A stretch of DNA of 64,000 bases. Source: Bdellovibrio bacteriovorus (lineage in GTDB: Bacteria > Bdellovibrionota > Bdellovibrionia > Bdellovibrionales > Bdellovibrionaceae). Below are positions 16,439 to 25,231 of this stretch, in pieces; position 1 is the stretch's first letter, and each line of letters begins with the position of its first letter. Position numbers and translations under genes: made by a program. The stretch covers positions 3,286,001 to 3,350,000 of the forward strand of contig NZ_CP020946.1 of assembly GCF_002208115.1 (NCBI RefSeq). The letters are read 5' to 3'. The notes beneath the pieces are model-generated. The model saw only the letters and a program-made list of their open reading frames with translations. It was not told the origin of the DNA and searched no databases.

Positions 16439-18283
16439 TTAGAAGTTCACACCCAATCCAACAGTGCCATAGAAAGTGGTCAACTTCGCGCCGGAACCGT
16501 CAGAGTTCTTTTCGTAATAATAGTTCTTCAAACCAAACCCGGCTTCACCGAAGAAGCGCGGAGTCCATAAAACCTTCCCGTGGAAGTTCAGCACATAGTC
16601 ATCACCCAGAGTGATGTCGCTGTCGGTGGACGAGAGGTATTTGATAAATTCCATGTCCACCCATTTTGGATAGTTCATGAACGGAATCTTGGAAAACCAG
16701 TAATCAATCGCACGCGGCATGGAACGGGCCCAGAACAAACCTGCGCCGATCTTCGGCACATTGCTGTCTCCCAACGTCATCGCCTCGTAAGCCACGATCA
16801 ATCCCAGAGTTTCATCTTTTTCCCACAGACCCGGAGTAAAACGATAGCGCAAATCCGCATCCATCACCGCCAGCTTTACGTCTTCAGAATTGCCGCCCGC
16901 TGTGGAAGCCGGCAGATTCGTCAGGGACGTGAAATACTTCGCACTGACTCCCCAGCGCTGTTTGGACAACCAGTAGTTCTGCCAGCCAAACAGATCATTG
17001 AACCACCACGAAACGTGGCCTTCACCCAGAACCACATAATCAGAATCACTGGTCACAACACCCGTCAGACGCAAGCTGGCCTCGCCTGCACCGGCACGAT
17101 AGATTTCCAGGTAAGATTTGTGCGTGGCCTTTTCGCCCGGCACATCCAAAGTCGCCGTGTTCATGGCAAACTTCTGAGGAGTTTCAAAGTTCCAGACGGT
17201 GACGTTGTCTTCCATGTCACGCACGGGCATCTGATCCTTGGAAAGATAAGTGCCTTTCAAAGCGCGGGTGGAAATAAAGCGGCGGTCCTTTTGACGGGGC
17301 GGTTCGGTGATTTCCAAATTATAGACAAACACCCCGCCGGATTTACCCGGCAAAACCAGACGGGCATTTTTCTGGTTCACATCCGCCTGCCACATGTCAG
17401 CGCGGGCGCCAATCGTGCTTTCAAAACCCAGCATCTTGGTCACTGCACCATAGTCTTCACCAACGATATTTTCAGACTCCAGCTTCAAGGGTCTTGGCAT
17501 ATCACCAGTCAGAGTCACGTCACCGGCTTTCTTTTCAGATTCGATCATGTCCCGAATCACCGGAGCCACTGGCTCAGAGACGAATTCATAAGTCGCATCA
17601 GAGTCCAGGGTCGCCAGGAACTGCACCGGTGTTCCCACGGCCACTTCCTCAGCCCCTTGCAATTTCTTTTCTTCATTCTGGAAGATCACACGCGGGCTGG
17701 CTTCAGACTTGGTTACCCCGATCTGGACGTTGCCGTCTTTGATCTCAACACCGTACCACTGGGAGCAAATGCTGGAATAGCCTTTGCCGGCTTCCGCACG
17801 CAGACAGAAACGGAAACGCTCGCCGTCCTTCCACTGAGGACCTTTGCTTTCATTGATCGCTGCAGAGGACCAGGTGCCCGTGCCTTTCACGGGTTGCTTC
17901 CACAGCTCTTTCCCCTGCTGACTGATCACAGACACTTCACCGCCGGGAACCAGTTCATGATTCCACGTCAGATTCAAAGTGTTGTTTTCAACTTTGGCCG
18001 CCAAAGACTGACTGTCAAACACCAGCCCGCCGATATCGAGCTGCTTGCCTTTGGATTTTTTCAAGTCGTATTCGACCACGGGATTTTTGATCTTCAGCTC
18101 TTGATCCACAACAGAGAAGAACAGAGGTCTTGTGAACTCAGTTTCTTTTTTCTCGGGTTTTTCCGTGGTCTCGGCAGAAGCCGCCACGGGCGCTGTTTCT
18201 GGAGGGGTGGGTTTTGCTGCCTCTTGTGCAATAGCAGTTTGGCAACCTAAGATGACGACCAAAGATGAAATCAAGCTCTTCAC
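16439..18283 (-). CDS. Exported 614-aa protein with C-terminal barrel-like region
   Basis: Not recognised. The signal peptide is ISSLVVILGCQTAIAQ followed by a Pro/Ala/Glu/Lys-rich spacer to about residue 50. The middle (about 60-370) looks like beta-sandwich material with repeated short strands. The last 200 residues have alternating aromatic/Gly strands and end GTVGLGVNF, typical of an outer-membrane strand with terminal Phe. The start is GTG with AAGGAA 6 nt upstream. It is the first gene of a pair with the hybrid kinase (10-base gap). A role as surface or periplasmic sensor is inference from context only. Confidence 0.7.
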   Translation of the reverse strand: MKSLISSLVVILGCQTAIAQEAAKPTPPETAPVAASAETTEKPEKKETEFTRPLFFSVVDQELKIKNPVVEYDLKKSKGKQLDIGGLVFDSQSLAAKVENNTLNLTWNHELVPGGEVSVISQQGKELWKQPVKGTGTWSSAAINESKGPQWKDGERFRFCLRAEAGKGYSSICSQWYGVEIKDGNVQIGVTKSEASPRVIFQNEEKKLQGAEEVAVGTPVQFLATLDSDATYEFVSEPVAPVIRDMIESEKKAGDVTLTGDMPRPLKLESENIVGEDYGAVTKMLGFESTIGARADMWQADVNQKNARLVLPGKSGGVFVYNLEITEPPRQKDRRFISTRALKGTYLSKDQMPVRDMEDNVTVWNFETPQKFAMNTATLDVPGEKATHKSYLEIYRAGAGEASLRLTGVVTSDSDYVVLGEGHVSWWFNDLFGWQNYWLSKQRWGVSAKYFTSLTNLPASTAGGNSEDVKLAVMDADLRYRFTPGLWEKDETLGLIVAYEAMTLGDSNVPKIGAGLFWARSMPRAIDYWFSKIPFMNYPKWVDMEFIKYLSSTDSDITLGDDYVLNFHGKVLWTPRFFGEAGFGLKNYYYEKNSDGSGAKLTTFYGTVGLGVNF

Positions 18284-18469
18284 AGATGTTCCTTACGCAA
18301 AATTTCGTTAACACTAAGAATAATCTAATAAACATGAATAAGTCCTTTAAATCAGAGCACTTAAGACTTAGTACTAGGACCAGCTTTGCGTCCAATGTGG
18401 AACATTGCGTGAGAGCCTAGACAAATAGTGCGATGCATTTGCATTGCATGGTCCAGCACACTGAAATAG

Positions 18470-18494
18470 CCTCCCTGCGTTTACCTATAGGAGG
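18470..18494 (+). promoter_or_regulatory. Possible Shine-Dalgarno-masking pair
   Basis: CCTCC at 18470-18474 can pair with the GGAGG at 18490-18494 that serves the next gene. The stem is only 5 bp with a 15-nt loop, so the effect would be modest and it may be coincidental. Confidence 0.2.
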
Positions 18495-18501
18495 GTATTA
18501 A

Positions 18502-18891
18502 ATGAAAAAGCTACTTATGGCTGCTTTGGTTCTTTTCGGTTCTTCTGCTATGGCAGACACAAGAATCATGACTTGCGTAGTTCCTTCTGAAACTAACGCT
18601 GTAACTTTGGCGATTGACCTTGCTGATGACCAGTCCGCTGACTTCGTGATGGTGAACCTGATCGAGCGCTCCAGCAACATGATGTTCTTCTCTCAGATGG
18701 ACAAAGGCACTATCGCTCAGCAGCTTCAAAACGGTTTCCTGAACATCCTGGCTTTGACTGAAAAGTCTTCTCAAGTTGACGGCGTTATCAAAAACACCGG
18801 CTTCCTGGGCTTGAGCCTTGAGTCTGATGGTACTTTCGGTGGCTTCCTGGCTGCTAACGGCAACATCTACCCATTGTCTTGCACGAAGTAA
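18502..18891 (+). CDS. Small secreted protein
   Basis: 129 aa, function unknown. Signal peptide MKKLLMAALVLFGSSAMA, then a 110-residue mature domain with two Cys (about C26 and C127), likely one disulfide joining the ends. The composition suggests a compact beta-rich fold. A strong ribosome-binding site (TAGGAGGG) lies upstream and a strong terminator follows, so it is a well-expressed single gene. Confidence 0.75.
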   Translation: MKKLLMAALVLFGSSAMADTRIMTCVVPSETNAVTLAIDLADDQSADFVMVNLIERSSNMMFFSQMDKGTIAQQLQNGFLNILALTEKSSQVDGVIKNTGFLGLSLESDGTFGGFLAANGNIYPLSCTK

Positions 18892-18922
18892 TCTGTTCTT
18901 AACAGAGCTTTCAAGATGAAAT

Positions 18923-18953
18923 GAAAAACGCCTCGAAAGAGGCGTTTTTTTTA
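18923..18953. terminator. Bidirectional terminator
   Basis: AACGCCTC-GAAA-GAGGCGTT with T-runs on both strands. It serves the small secreted gene on plus and overlaps the stop codon of the minus-strand gene at 18951. Confidence 0.9.
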
Positions 18954-19211
18954 TCGTCCAATGACGGCACCCGCGTTGGATTTCAGGCACTTGACCTGGC
19001 AACTTTCATACACGGTCACCTTCGTGCCCGGCACACAAGTCAGATACAGCGGTCGAATCATGGACAGCGCCTCTTCATAGCTGATCTTTTTTTTACATTC
19101 CTTTTCAATGACTTCCTGAATGGATTCCACCTTGCCGGCATATGCGGACGTGGGCCCCAGCACCACGGTTATCGTCATAAATACTGATAAGAAAATCATA
19201 ACCCCATCCAT
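18951..19211 (-). CDS. Small exported protein coupled to porin-like gene
   Basis: 86 aa. The ATG at 19211 overlaps the porin gene's stop (TAATG), which indicates coupled translation. The longer in-frame reading is discarded because it would lie inside the porin gene. Signal peptide MIFLSVFMTITVVLGPTSAYA; the mature part of about 60 residues has three or four Cys. Function unknown; possibly a periplasmic partner of the barrel. Confidence 0.65.
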   Translation of the reverse strand: MDGVMIFLSVFMTITVVLGPTSAYAGKVESIQEVIEKECKKKISYEEALSMIRPLYLTCVPGTKVTVYESCQVKCLKSNAGAVIGR

Positions 19212-20542
19212 TAGAAATCCGTTCTTAGACTGAGGTAATAAGTTTTCAAAACACGATCCGTGCTTTGCACGGGTCCAAACCCAATGGGAGTGGCTGAATA
19301 ATTCTGCTGGCGATAGCCTGCCCGCAAAGTCACCAGACTCATCCACTTGGTCGTGACATACAAATGCTCACTGTTACCAGGTGTTGAATAAAACCGGGTC
19401 AGATCCTCGGGCGCAGCAGAGAAATAAAACGGCACACCCGAACTGGTCAGCCATTCCAAACCCAGCGCCCAGTTCTGAAAACGGTAGCGCGTTGAAAGCA
19501 AGGTCAGACTGCCATAGTTGGTCCCGTAATCCTGATCCGTCCCAAACCCCAGCCCCGGAGCCAGCAGCCCATCACTGATCGTGTTGGTGTAAGTATGACT
19601 GAGCGATACATCCAAAGCCGTCTGCGCGATGCTGTTCAGCTCAAGCAATGCTGTCAGACCATCACCCTGCAGATTCAGGTCTGAAGTCCCCGCCCCCGTT
19701 GAAAACGGCAAACGTCCACTTTTATAGTACTGAAGAATGGCACCCAGCTCATCCGTCCACGACTGATTCTTCAACGTGTAATCAAGCTGTACCGAACCCA
19801 TATTGATCAGTGTTTCAGTGTCATCACCAACCTGAACACCAGCATTGGTGTCATCAGTCGGCGGACGCAAAAACTTTCTGTTTCCACCCCACACCACATC
19901 GGTGAAAGGAGTGTAAAGCACGCGCACCGCCAGTTCATGATTCAATGGCAGATGTGAATCCGCGCGGAAGGTGACCGCGACTCCGTCCAACGGAGCATCA
20001 AAGGTCAGCAGCGGATAAGTTCCCTGTCTGGGCAGCATATCCCAGAAATGTTCCGGGCTGCCATTCACCGTCGGCAGTCGTCCCACCGACAGGGTCCAAA
20101 TGGATTCAGGGCAGGAAAGATCCACATAGGCTTTTTCCAGGTAAATCAAAGAACCCGAATTCGAATACACCCCTTCAACATCATGAATGTAGGTGGGATC
20201 ACCACCTTGCGAACGCCAGTTGTTCATGAACTTCGTCGCTGTCAAACGGGTGTAGACGCGAATTTGCGGATTGATCTCGGCATCCGCATTCAAAGAAAGA
20301 CGCAAACGCAGGTACTGCAGATCCGGATTATCAAAAGTTTCAGGGACATTTTCTTCAGCCGAGATGTGATCGTAAGTGGAAATCAAAAAGCCTGAAAGAT
20401 TGAAGTAACGAAGGTTCTGATTGGCTTCCAGCTCTGCAAGACGTTCTTCGACGGTTTTGGGAGTTGTCACATACATGGAAGCCTGATGGGCCTGCACCAC
20501 AGATCCCAAGAACAACAGCAATAAGCCAACAGCATTCTTCAT
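19211..20542 (-). CDS. Porin-like outer-membrane protein (DUF3373-like)
   Basis: 443 aa. Signal peptide to about residue 18 (QAHQ). A short coiled-coil-like stretch ERLAELEANQNL follows, then a long beta-rich domain of alternating strands closing with YYLSLRTDF, a terminal-Phe barrel strand. The order short coiled coil plus barrel is like DUF3373 and OprB-type porins. Start has GGGGGAGG 6 nt upstream. Cotranscribed with the small exported protein downstream. Confidence 0.75.
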   Translation of the reverse strand: MKNAVGLLLLFLGSVVQAHQASMYVTTPKTVEERLAELEANQNLRYFNLSGFLISTYDHISAEENVPETFDNPDLQYLRLRLSLNADAEINPQIRVYTRLTATKFMNNWRSQGGDPTYIHDVEGVYSNSGSLIYLEKAYVDLSCPESIWTLSVGRLPTVNGSPEHFWDMLPRQGTYPLLTFDAPLDGVAVTFRADSHLPLNHELAVRVLYTPFTDVVWGGNRKFLRPPTDDTNAGVQVGDDTETLINMGSVQLDYTLKNQSWTDELGAILQYYKSGRLPFSTGAGTSDLNLQGDGLTALLELNSIAQTALDVSLSHTYTNTISDGLLAPGLGFGTDQDYGTNYGSLTLLSTRYRFQNWALGLEWLTSSGVPFYFSAAPEDLTRFYSTPGNSEHLYVTTKWMSLVTLRAGYRQQNYSATPIGFGPVQSTDRVLKTYYLSLRTDF

Positions 20543-20679
20543 GCAGCGCCTCCCCCATATAGAGGACTAGCACCCGCATGACAGCCTTGCAATGAGAGTA
20601 AAATTACAATTCCAGGGGAATTATAAACAATAATATGTATGCAGAAAAATTGAGAGCTTTAAAGACAGGGATTTTGGAT

Positions 20680-20714
20680 AAAAAAAAAGGGAGCTCGAAA
20701 GCTCCCTTTTTTCT
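20680..20714 (-). terminator. rplM-rpsI terminator
   Basis: AAAAGGGAGC-TCGAAA-GCTCCCTTTT (20685-20710). On the minus strand it is followed by a T-run, about 40 nt after the rpsI stop. Confidence 0.9.
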
Positions 20715-20751
20715 TCCATTCGCAATTCTCGAAAGAATGCGTCCGAGCAAA

Positions 20752-21150
20752 TTAACGCTTGGAGTATTGGAATCTACGGCGTGCACCTGCTTTACCGTAT
20801 TTTTTACGCTCAACCATACGAGGATCACGTGTAACGAATCCAGCTTTCTTCAAGATCCCTTTGAATTCAGGATTGAAAGCGATCAAAGCACGAGTGATAC
20901 CCAAACGGATCGCACCAGCTTGTCCAGACTCACCACCACCTGCAACAGTGATTTTAGCGTCGAATTTGCCGATTTGGTTCAAAAGATCAAGAGGCTGTAC
21001 GATCACCATGCGGGATTGCATACGAGTCAAATAATCTTCAGATTTTTTACCGTTGATTGTGATAGTGCCTTTACCAGGCTTCAAGAAAACGCGCGCGGAG
21101 CTTGTTTTTCTTCTTCCAGTTGCATAGTAGAATTTATCTGCTGCTGCCAT
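20752..21150 (-). CDS. rpsI: Ribosomal protein uS9
   Basis: 132 aa, small-subunit protein whose C-terminal tail reaches the P-site tRNA. It begins with [13 protein letters not shown] and ends [16 protein letters not shown], the diagnostic tail. It follows rplM by 13 bases in the universal rplM-rpsI operon. Start has GGAGAT upstream. Confidence 0.99.
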   Translation of the reverse strand: MAAADKFYYATGRRKTSSARVFLKPGKGTITINGKKSEDYLTRMQSRMVIVQPLDLLNQIGKFDAKITVAGGGESGQAGAIRLGITRALIAFNPEFKGILKKAGFVTRDPRMVERKKYGKAGARRRFQYSKR

Positions 21151-21163
21151 GTTCTATCTCCGA

Positions 21164-21604
21164 TTATTTCTTAGAAGGAAGGGTGTAAAGAGCCGGCTTT
21201 TGAGCAGCATGAGGATGCTCAGCACCAGTGTAAGCCTTCATTTTCATGATAACGTGACGGGATAGCTTGTTTGTTGGAAGCATACCGCGAACAGCTTCGT
21301 GAATGATGAAAGTAGAATCTTTCTCTTTCGCTTGAGCTGCTGTCATCTCTTTCAAAGAACCGAAGAAGCGAGTGTGAGAGTAGTACTTCTTGTCCTGCCA
21401 CTTAGTTCCAGAAAGCTCCATCTTGTCCGTGTTGATAACAACTACGAAGTCGCCAGTATCAACGTTAGGAGTGTAGATAGCTTTGTTTTTACCACGAAGG
21501 ATAGTCGCTACGTGAGTTGCTACACGACCAACTTTTTGGCCAGCAGCATCGACGATCCACCATTTTCTTTCAACTTCTTCTGCTTTTGCATTGAAAGTCT
21601 TCAT
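21164..21604 (-). CDS. rplM: Ribosomal protein uL13
   Basis: 146 aa, large-subunit assembly protein. Characteristic segments are W-W-I-V-D-A-A-G-Q-K-V-G-R near residue 15, GDFVVVINTDK, K-Y-Y-S-H-T, and AVRGMLPTNKLSR. First gene of the pair with rpsI. GGAG lies 8 nt before the ATG. Confidence 0.99.
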   Translation of the reverse strand: MKTFNAKAEEVERKWWIVDAAGQKVGRVATHVATILRGKNKAIYTPNVDTGDFVVVINTDKMELSGTKWQDKKYYSHTRFFGSLKEMTAAQAKEKDSTFIIHEAVRGMLPTNKLSRHVIMKMKAYTGAEHPHAAQKPALYTLPSKK

Positions 21605-21715
21605 TTAGAGTCTCCAGTTTCATTGTGAACAGTCAGTTTTACCGTCTGCCTGTTCGGCAAAAATATGTTTGAGTTTAACAACGGGCTCTTACACTATTTT
21701 GCGGGAAGGGATGTT

Positions 21716-22504
21716 TTAAAGTTCTAGGCACCTATTGTCAAGGTCCTGAGGATAATAAACCTTCATCAGGTACAGGCCCTGTGCGGGCGCCGGAGGACCG
21801 GCTTTCATGCGGTCTTGAGCCGCAATAATCTCCTGCATTTTTGAAGGCTCCAGGCCTTTGCGTTCCAAAAACATTGAGGTCCCCACAATATTTCGGACCA
21901 TCTGCTTTAAAAAGCCGCTGCCGGTGATCGTGAACTGCAATACACCGGGTTTACGCCATTCCCAGTCCGCCTTATAAATCTCACGAACCGTGTCCGGGAC
22001 CGGGGTTCCGACGGATTGGAAGCTTTTAAAGTCTTGATTTCCCAAGAGATATTTCGAACTTTCCTGCAAATGTTCGATATTGATCGGCAGGCGCACCCAG
22101 TCCGCATATCTATTTAAATGAGCGCTGGGACGGGGTTTGTTCACTATAAGATAGCGATAGGTTTTATGAGTCGCCGACAAGGTCGCATGGAAGTCATCCG
22201 GTGCAATCCAGGCTTTCTTGGCCACAATTGACGGAGGCAGATGGGAGTTCAAGGCCCAGCACAGGTCCCATTTCTTGCTTGGATCAATCTTGCGATGCGT
22301 AGAAAAGTGGCAAACCTGGTTCAGGGCATGAACCCCGGCATCGGTTCGGCCGGAGGCAAACAGGGTGATTTTTTCATTGAAGACCTTGGACAGGGCCTCT
22401 TCGATCACCTGAGCGACCGAAATCTGGTCCTCGGGTTTTTGTTTCTGCCAGCCGCAGAATCCTGTTCCGTCATAAGCAACGGTAAAGCGCACTTTAGTAG
22501 TCAT
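21716..22504 (-). CDS. truA: tRNA pseudouridine(38-40) synthase TruA
   Basis: 262 aa. Converts U38, U39 and U40 of the anticodon arm to pseudouridine. The opening V-A-Y-D-G-T-x-F-C-G-W-Q and the active-site segment ASGRTDAGVHALNQVCHF (catalytic Asp in RTDAGVHA near residue 54) are intact. V-R-N-I-V-G-T is in the C-terminal domain. A GGGAACCT-ATC-AGGTTCCC hairpin ends 4 bases before the ATG, with the only purine-rich ribosome-binding candidate at its edge. Confidence 0.97.
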   Translation of the reverse strand: MTTKVRFTVAYDGTGFCGWQKQKPEDQISVAQVIEEALSKVFNEKITLFASGRTDAGVHALNQVCHFSTHRKIDPSKKWDLCWALNSHLPPSIVAKKAWIAPDDFHATLSATHKTYRYLIVNKPRPSAHLNRYADWVRLPINIEHLQESSKYLLGNQDFKSFQSVGTPVPDTVREIYKADWEWRKPGVLQFTITGSGFLKQMVRNIVGTSMFLERKGLEPSKMQEIIAAQDRMKAGPPAPAQGLYLMKVYYPQDLDNRCLEL

Positions 22505-22508
22505 GCGC

Positions 22509-22527
22509 GGGAACCTATCAGGTTCCC
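22509..22527 (-). promoter_or_regulatory. Hairpin immediately before truA start
   Basis: A perfect 8-bp stem with a 3-nt loop sits in the would-be ribosome-binding region. The gene just upstream (start 23642) has a similar GGGAAC/GTTCCC hairpin whose loop holds its Shine-Dalgarno. There is no T-run, so it is not a terminator. A translation-control role is inference. Confidence 0.35.
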
Positions 22528-22562
22528 CTTAAGGCCGCAAGATGGCGGGAACTTTTAACAGC

Positions 22563-23642
22563 CTAGAACAAAGCTCCCTGACAGGTGACGATCTTGCCGC
22601 CGAAGTGGGCATAGTTTCTCAAGGCCGAGATGATATTGTCTTTAAATCCTTTCAAAGCCGGCAGCGACGCCTTCAACCCCTCCATACGGAAAAGATAGTA
22701 TCTGGTCGCATGATCCTGATACACGAGGAAAATACCAATACCCGGAGGCATCGACATCCCGGTGGAAGCCGCCCAACCAAACTGATTCGGCCCTTGGCGG
22801 AAGACTCCCGTCGCCCCACCGTACATCGTTGTATTTTTCTGATGCGTGAAAGCCCCGTCACGTTTTTCAAACACAAGACCATAAGTGCCTGCCGCAGAAA
22901 TCTCTGCCACACCGGTCAGGGTTTTCTTCAGGCGCTCAACATCCATGAAAATCTCAAAGACCATTTTTGATTTGCCGTCAGATCCCACCTGGCGCGAAAC
23001 ACCTGCACCCAGTCCCAGCATATAAAAGAACCCGCCGGATTCAGGAATGAACCGGCCAATGCTTCTGCCACGCAGAGCCTCCATCACCTTTTGCGGCAGC
23101 GCCAGCCCCGCCCCGATGGAAACCATCATCGTTCCGCCCTTCACATTACTGCGGGAAACGACATGGGAACTTTCATAAAAACGATTGTTCAGTTCATTCA
23201 AAGCCTTGTTGATCTTACCCGGCTTCACACGGAAGAACGACAGCACACGCGCGAACTTACCCAGAAACGCTGACTTCTTGGCCAGGAACTTGGCGATGTC
23301 GGCATCAGAAAGTTCCAGCAGTTTTTCCAGCTCCGCTTCGCTGCGCGGGCCTTCGAATTCATACAGTTTGTCTGTGGGAATATCGGCTGTCATCGCCGCG
23401 CGGGCTCTTGCAATAAAGGCCTTGCGGTTGAAGTCTTTCTCGCCCTCCACCACTTCAGACAAATCCAGCTTTATCACCGCCTCATCCGCGATGTCGGTGC
23501 GCGGAGCTTTCTGGTTTTCTGTTTGAAGGGGTGTGGATTCAAAAAGCAGGAGATTGGCGTCGTCTTCAGCAATGGCGTGAACGCCGGTCAAAGAAACGGC
23601 AGCGATCAAAAGCAGGCTTTTGAAAAGGGTGCGAATGGCCAT
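22563..23642 (-). CDS. Exported protein of unknown function
   Basis: 359 aa. The ATG at 23642 is chosen over 23684 because AGGAG precedes it at 6 nt and it gives a clean signal peptide (FKSLLLIAAVSLTGVHAIA). The mature N-terminus is acidic. Residues of about 75-150 are helical and charged. The C-terminal half (about 170-359) is Gly-rich with strand-like repeats (G-A-G-L-A-L, L-G-L-G-A-G-V-S, G-G-A-T-G-V-F), suggesting a beta-rich, possibly membrane-associated, domain. Not recognised. truA follows after 58 bases and may be cotranscribed. Confidence 0.65.
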   Translation of the reverse strand: MAIRTLFKSLLLIAAVSLTGVHAIAEDDANLLLFESTPLQTENQKAPRTDIADEAVIKLDLSEVVEGEKDFNRKAFIARARAAMTADIPTDKLYEFEGPRSEAELEKLLELSDADIAKFLAKKSAFLGKFARVLSFFRVKPGKINKALNELNNRFYESSHVVSRSNVKGGTMMVSIGAGLALPQKVMEALRGRSIGRFIPESGGFFYMLGLGAGVSRQVGSDGKSKMVFEIFMDVERLKKTLTGVAEISAAGTYGLVFEKRDGAFTHQKNTTMYGGATGVFRQGPNQFGWAASTGMSMPPGIGIFLVYQDHATRYYLFRMEGLKASLPALKGFKDNIISALRNYAHFGGKIVTCQGALF

Positions 23643-23658
23643 GGGAACTCCTGTTCCC
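23643..23658 (-). promoter_or_regulatory. Hairpin enclosing a Shine-Dalgarno
   Basis: GGGAAC-AGGA-GTTCCC on the minus strand directly abuts the ATG at 23642. The tetraloop is the Shine-Dalgarno core, so the hairpin presents or hides the ribosome site. Confidence 0.35.
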
Positions 23659-23807
23659 GCTAAAAAGAGCAATGGGCATACCAACCGGCAAATAAGAGAA
23701 AAGCCCTAAAAATCCCCTTATCTCTGCTAAATTGCTTATAAGACCAGAACCACCCCCGGCCCCAGTCAGCCCTGTGACAGGAAACCGAAAATAGGCACTT
23801 CCGGCGC

Positions 23808-24572
23808 CTAGCGGAAGTTTTCCAAAGGGACATCCTTACCCAGCCAGCGCTGCATGATGCGGGCATAGTCCGGCGAGGTTTTCAGCTTTCTTAAACCCCG
23901 ATCCAGCTTTTCACGCAGCTCACGGCTTTGCGGATGGGAGCGGGAAAAATGGACATAGATGGGCTCATTGCTCAGCTCTAAAACCGTGCTCACTTTGCCG
24001 CGAAACTGGGGGTTTCTTTGCAGGTAATAGTACAAAACCATTTCGTCGATGGCGGCGTAGTTTATCCGGCCGGTCACCACCAGCTTCAATGAAGTCATGT
24101 CATTGGCGGTGAAGTGCTTCAGGATCTTTTTGTTATCGTCGAATTCCTTCCCAAATGGAAAACCGCTGGGTAGTGCCACCGTCTCCCCTTCAAGGTCACG
24201 GACGACACGGATGGATTTGGTCTTTTTTACATGGCGATTGGTGACAATCAATCCGCGGCTGCGGAACAGGTGCTCATCCGGGAAGATGTATTTTTCAACC
24301 AGCTCCTGATTTTTTGCCGAGTTAAAGCAGCCTGGCTCTTTCCCGATGGCGGTCAAAGCCAAACAGCGCAGGTATGGAACTTCCAAAAGCTCGACTTCTG
24401 CTGATTCCAGTTCAAGTGCGGCTTGCACCAGATCCACGGACACGCCCTGCAGCCGGCCTTTCTCCACATAGGAAAATGGCGGCCAGTTGTCCTCGGCAAG
24501 GACACGATAGCTTTTGGCCTGCGCACACACGCAAGCAAGCAGGACTGGCAGAATCCAATACAGACGGGTCAC
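23808..24572 (-). CDS. Periplasmic solute-binding protein, family 3
   Basis: 254 aa. Signal peptide (LPVLLACVCAQA), then Y-R-V-L-A-E-D-N-W-P-P-F-S-Y and G-R-L-Q-G-V-S-V-D-L-V, the typical beginning of amino-acid-binding family 3 proteins. The second lobe has L-P-S-G-F-P-F-G and a terminal helix M-Q-R-W-L-G. The start is GTG with GAGGAG 7 nt upstream. No transporter genes are adjacent. It is the second orphan of this family in the window (the other ends at 6385), but the two are only distantly similar. Confidence 0.85.
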   Translation of the reverse strand: MTRLYWILPVLLACVCAQAKSYRVLAEDNWPPFSYVEKGRLQGVSVDLVQAALELESAEVELLEVPYLRCLALTAIGKEPGCFNSAKNQELVEKYIFPDEHLFRSRGLIVTNRHVKKTKSIRVVRDLEGETVALPSGFPFGKEFDDNKKILKHFTANDMTSLKLVVTGRINYAAIDEMVLYYYLQRNPQFRGKVSTVLELSNEPIYVHFSRSHPQSRELREKLDRGLRKLKTSPDYARIMQRWLGKDVPLENFR

Positions 24573-24735
24573 TTAAAACTCCTCAATTCAAAGAAGTAAA
24601 TACAAAAGAGTTTTGAAATCCCCTAATTACTTGTTGGAAATCAAAGCAGAGCGGGACCATCTGTGTTCCGCCAGTTTTCTGTTGGCAACGCCCGAAACTT
24701 GGTAATTACCCTTTTTTCACAACATTTACTGGGAA

Positions 24736-24764
24736 TTGACCGGCACCGGCGAAAGGCGTATTTC
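24736..24764 (+). promoter_or_regulatory. Candidate sigma-70-type promoter
   Basis: TTGACC (24736-24741), a 17-bp spacer and TATTTC (24759-24764) lie 42 bases before the ATG of the small secreted gene. The -35 is near consensus and the -10 is weak. Confidence 0.4.
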
Positions 24765-24805
24765 CTGTCCCACTTTTTTAAATTAATAAAATAAGGAGTT
24801 ATTCC

Positions 24806-25060
24806 ATGAAAACATTGTTCGCAGTATTGATGCTTGTTTCCGGTTCCGCGGTTGCTTCTGACGTTAACTACTCTCGTATTACTGACGAGTACTATGTAGA
24901 CTTCATCAGCTGGTGCGATTCCAACAACGTAATGGGCCAGGACAGCCAAGGTCAAACTTACGTAAAATACAACTGCTCTGAGTACGCTCAAACTTGCCGC
25001 CAGACAGTTACTCACCGTCACAACAGAACTCTTTACTTCGCAGCTTGCTCTGACAAATAG
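24806..25060 (+). CDS. Small secreted Cys-rich protein
   Basis: 84 aa. Signal peptide MKTLFAVLMLVSGSAVA, mature part of about 67 residues with four Cys (in SWCDS, YNCSE, QTCRQ and AACSD) that could form two disulfides. Rich in Tyr and polar residues. AAGGAG lies upstream and a strong terminator follows. Function unknown; such small exported proteins recur through the window. Confidence 0.7.
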   Translation: MKTLFAVLMLVSGSAVASDVNYSRITDEYYVDFISWCDSNNVMGQDSQGQTYVKYNCSEYAQTCRQTVTHRHNRTLYFAACSDK

Positions 25061-25083
25061 TTCTGATTCTTCAAAATTGAAGA

Positions 25084-25123
25084 CAAAAAAAGGCGCTCTC
25101 TGAAAGAGGCGCCTTTTTTTATT
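25084..25123 (+). terminator. Terminator of the small secreted gene
   Basis: An A-run, GGCGC...GCGCC stem with an extra CTC/GAG pair, and a T7 run. It is 25 nt after the stop codon. Confidence 0.88.
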
Positions 25124-25144
25124 TTACCGCATACCGAAAGCCAA

Positions 25145-25231
25145 AGGCTGGTCAAAAGGGTTCAGATGCACAAAATGCCTCTGGCATTTTGAGGCGAAGC
25201 CCACGCGGAGGTGGGCCCTTTTCACCAGCCT
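25145..25231. repeat. Cloverleaf-like structured element
   Basis: The outer arms 25145-25160 and 25216-25231 are 16-bp inverted repeats with one mismatch. They enclose two perfect hairpins: AAAATGCC-TCT-GGCATTTT (25172-25190) and GCCCAC-GCGGAG-GTGGGC (25199-25216). The right arm overlaps the stop codon of the minus-strand barrel gene. No similar copy was spotted elsewhere in the window. Confidence 0.65.

Noticed and set aside
16580-18250. 556-codon plus-strand frame opposite the 614-aa exported protein
   Set aside because: Composition (His/Arg/Phe-rich) is that of an antisense shadow. The minus-strand gene has a signal peptide, barrel end and ribosome site.
25145-25231. A tRNA gene at the cloverleaf element
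   Set aside because: No T-loop, anticodon or CCA-end pattern, and the arms are far too long for an acceptor stem.
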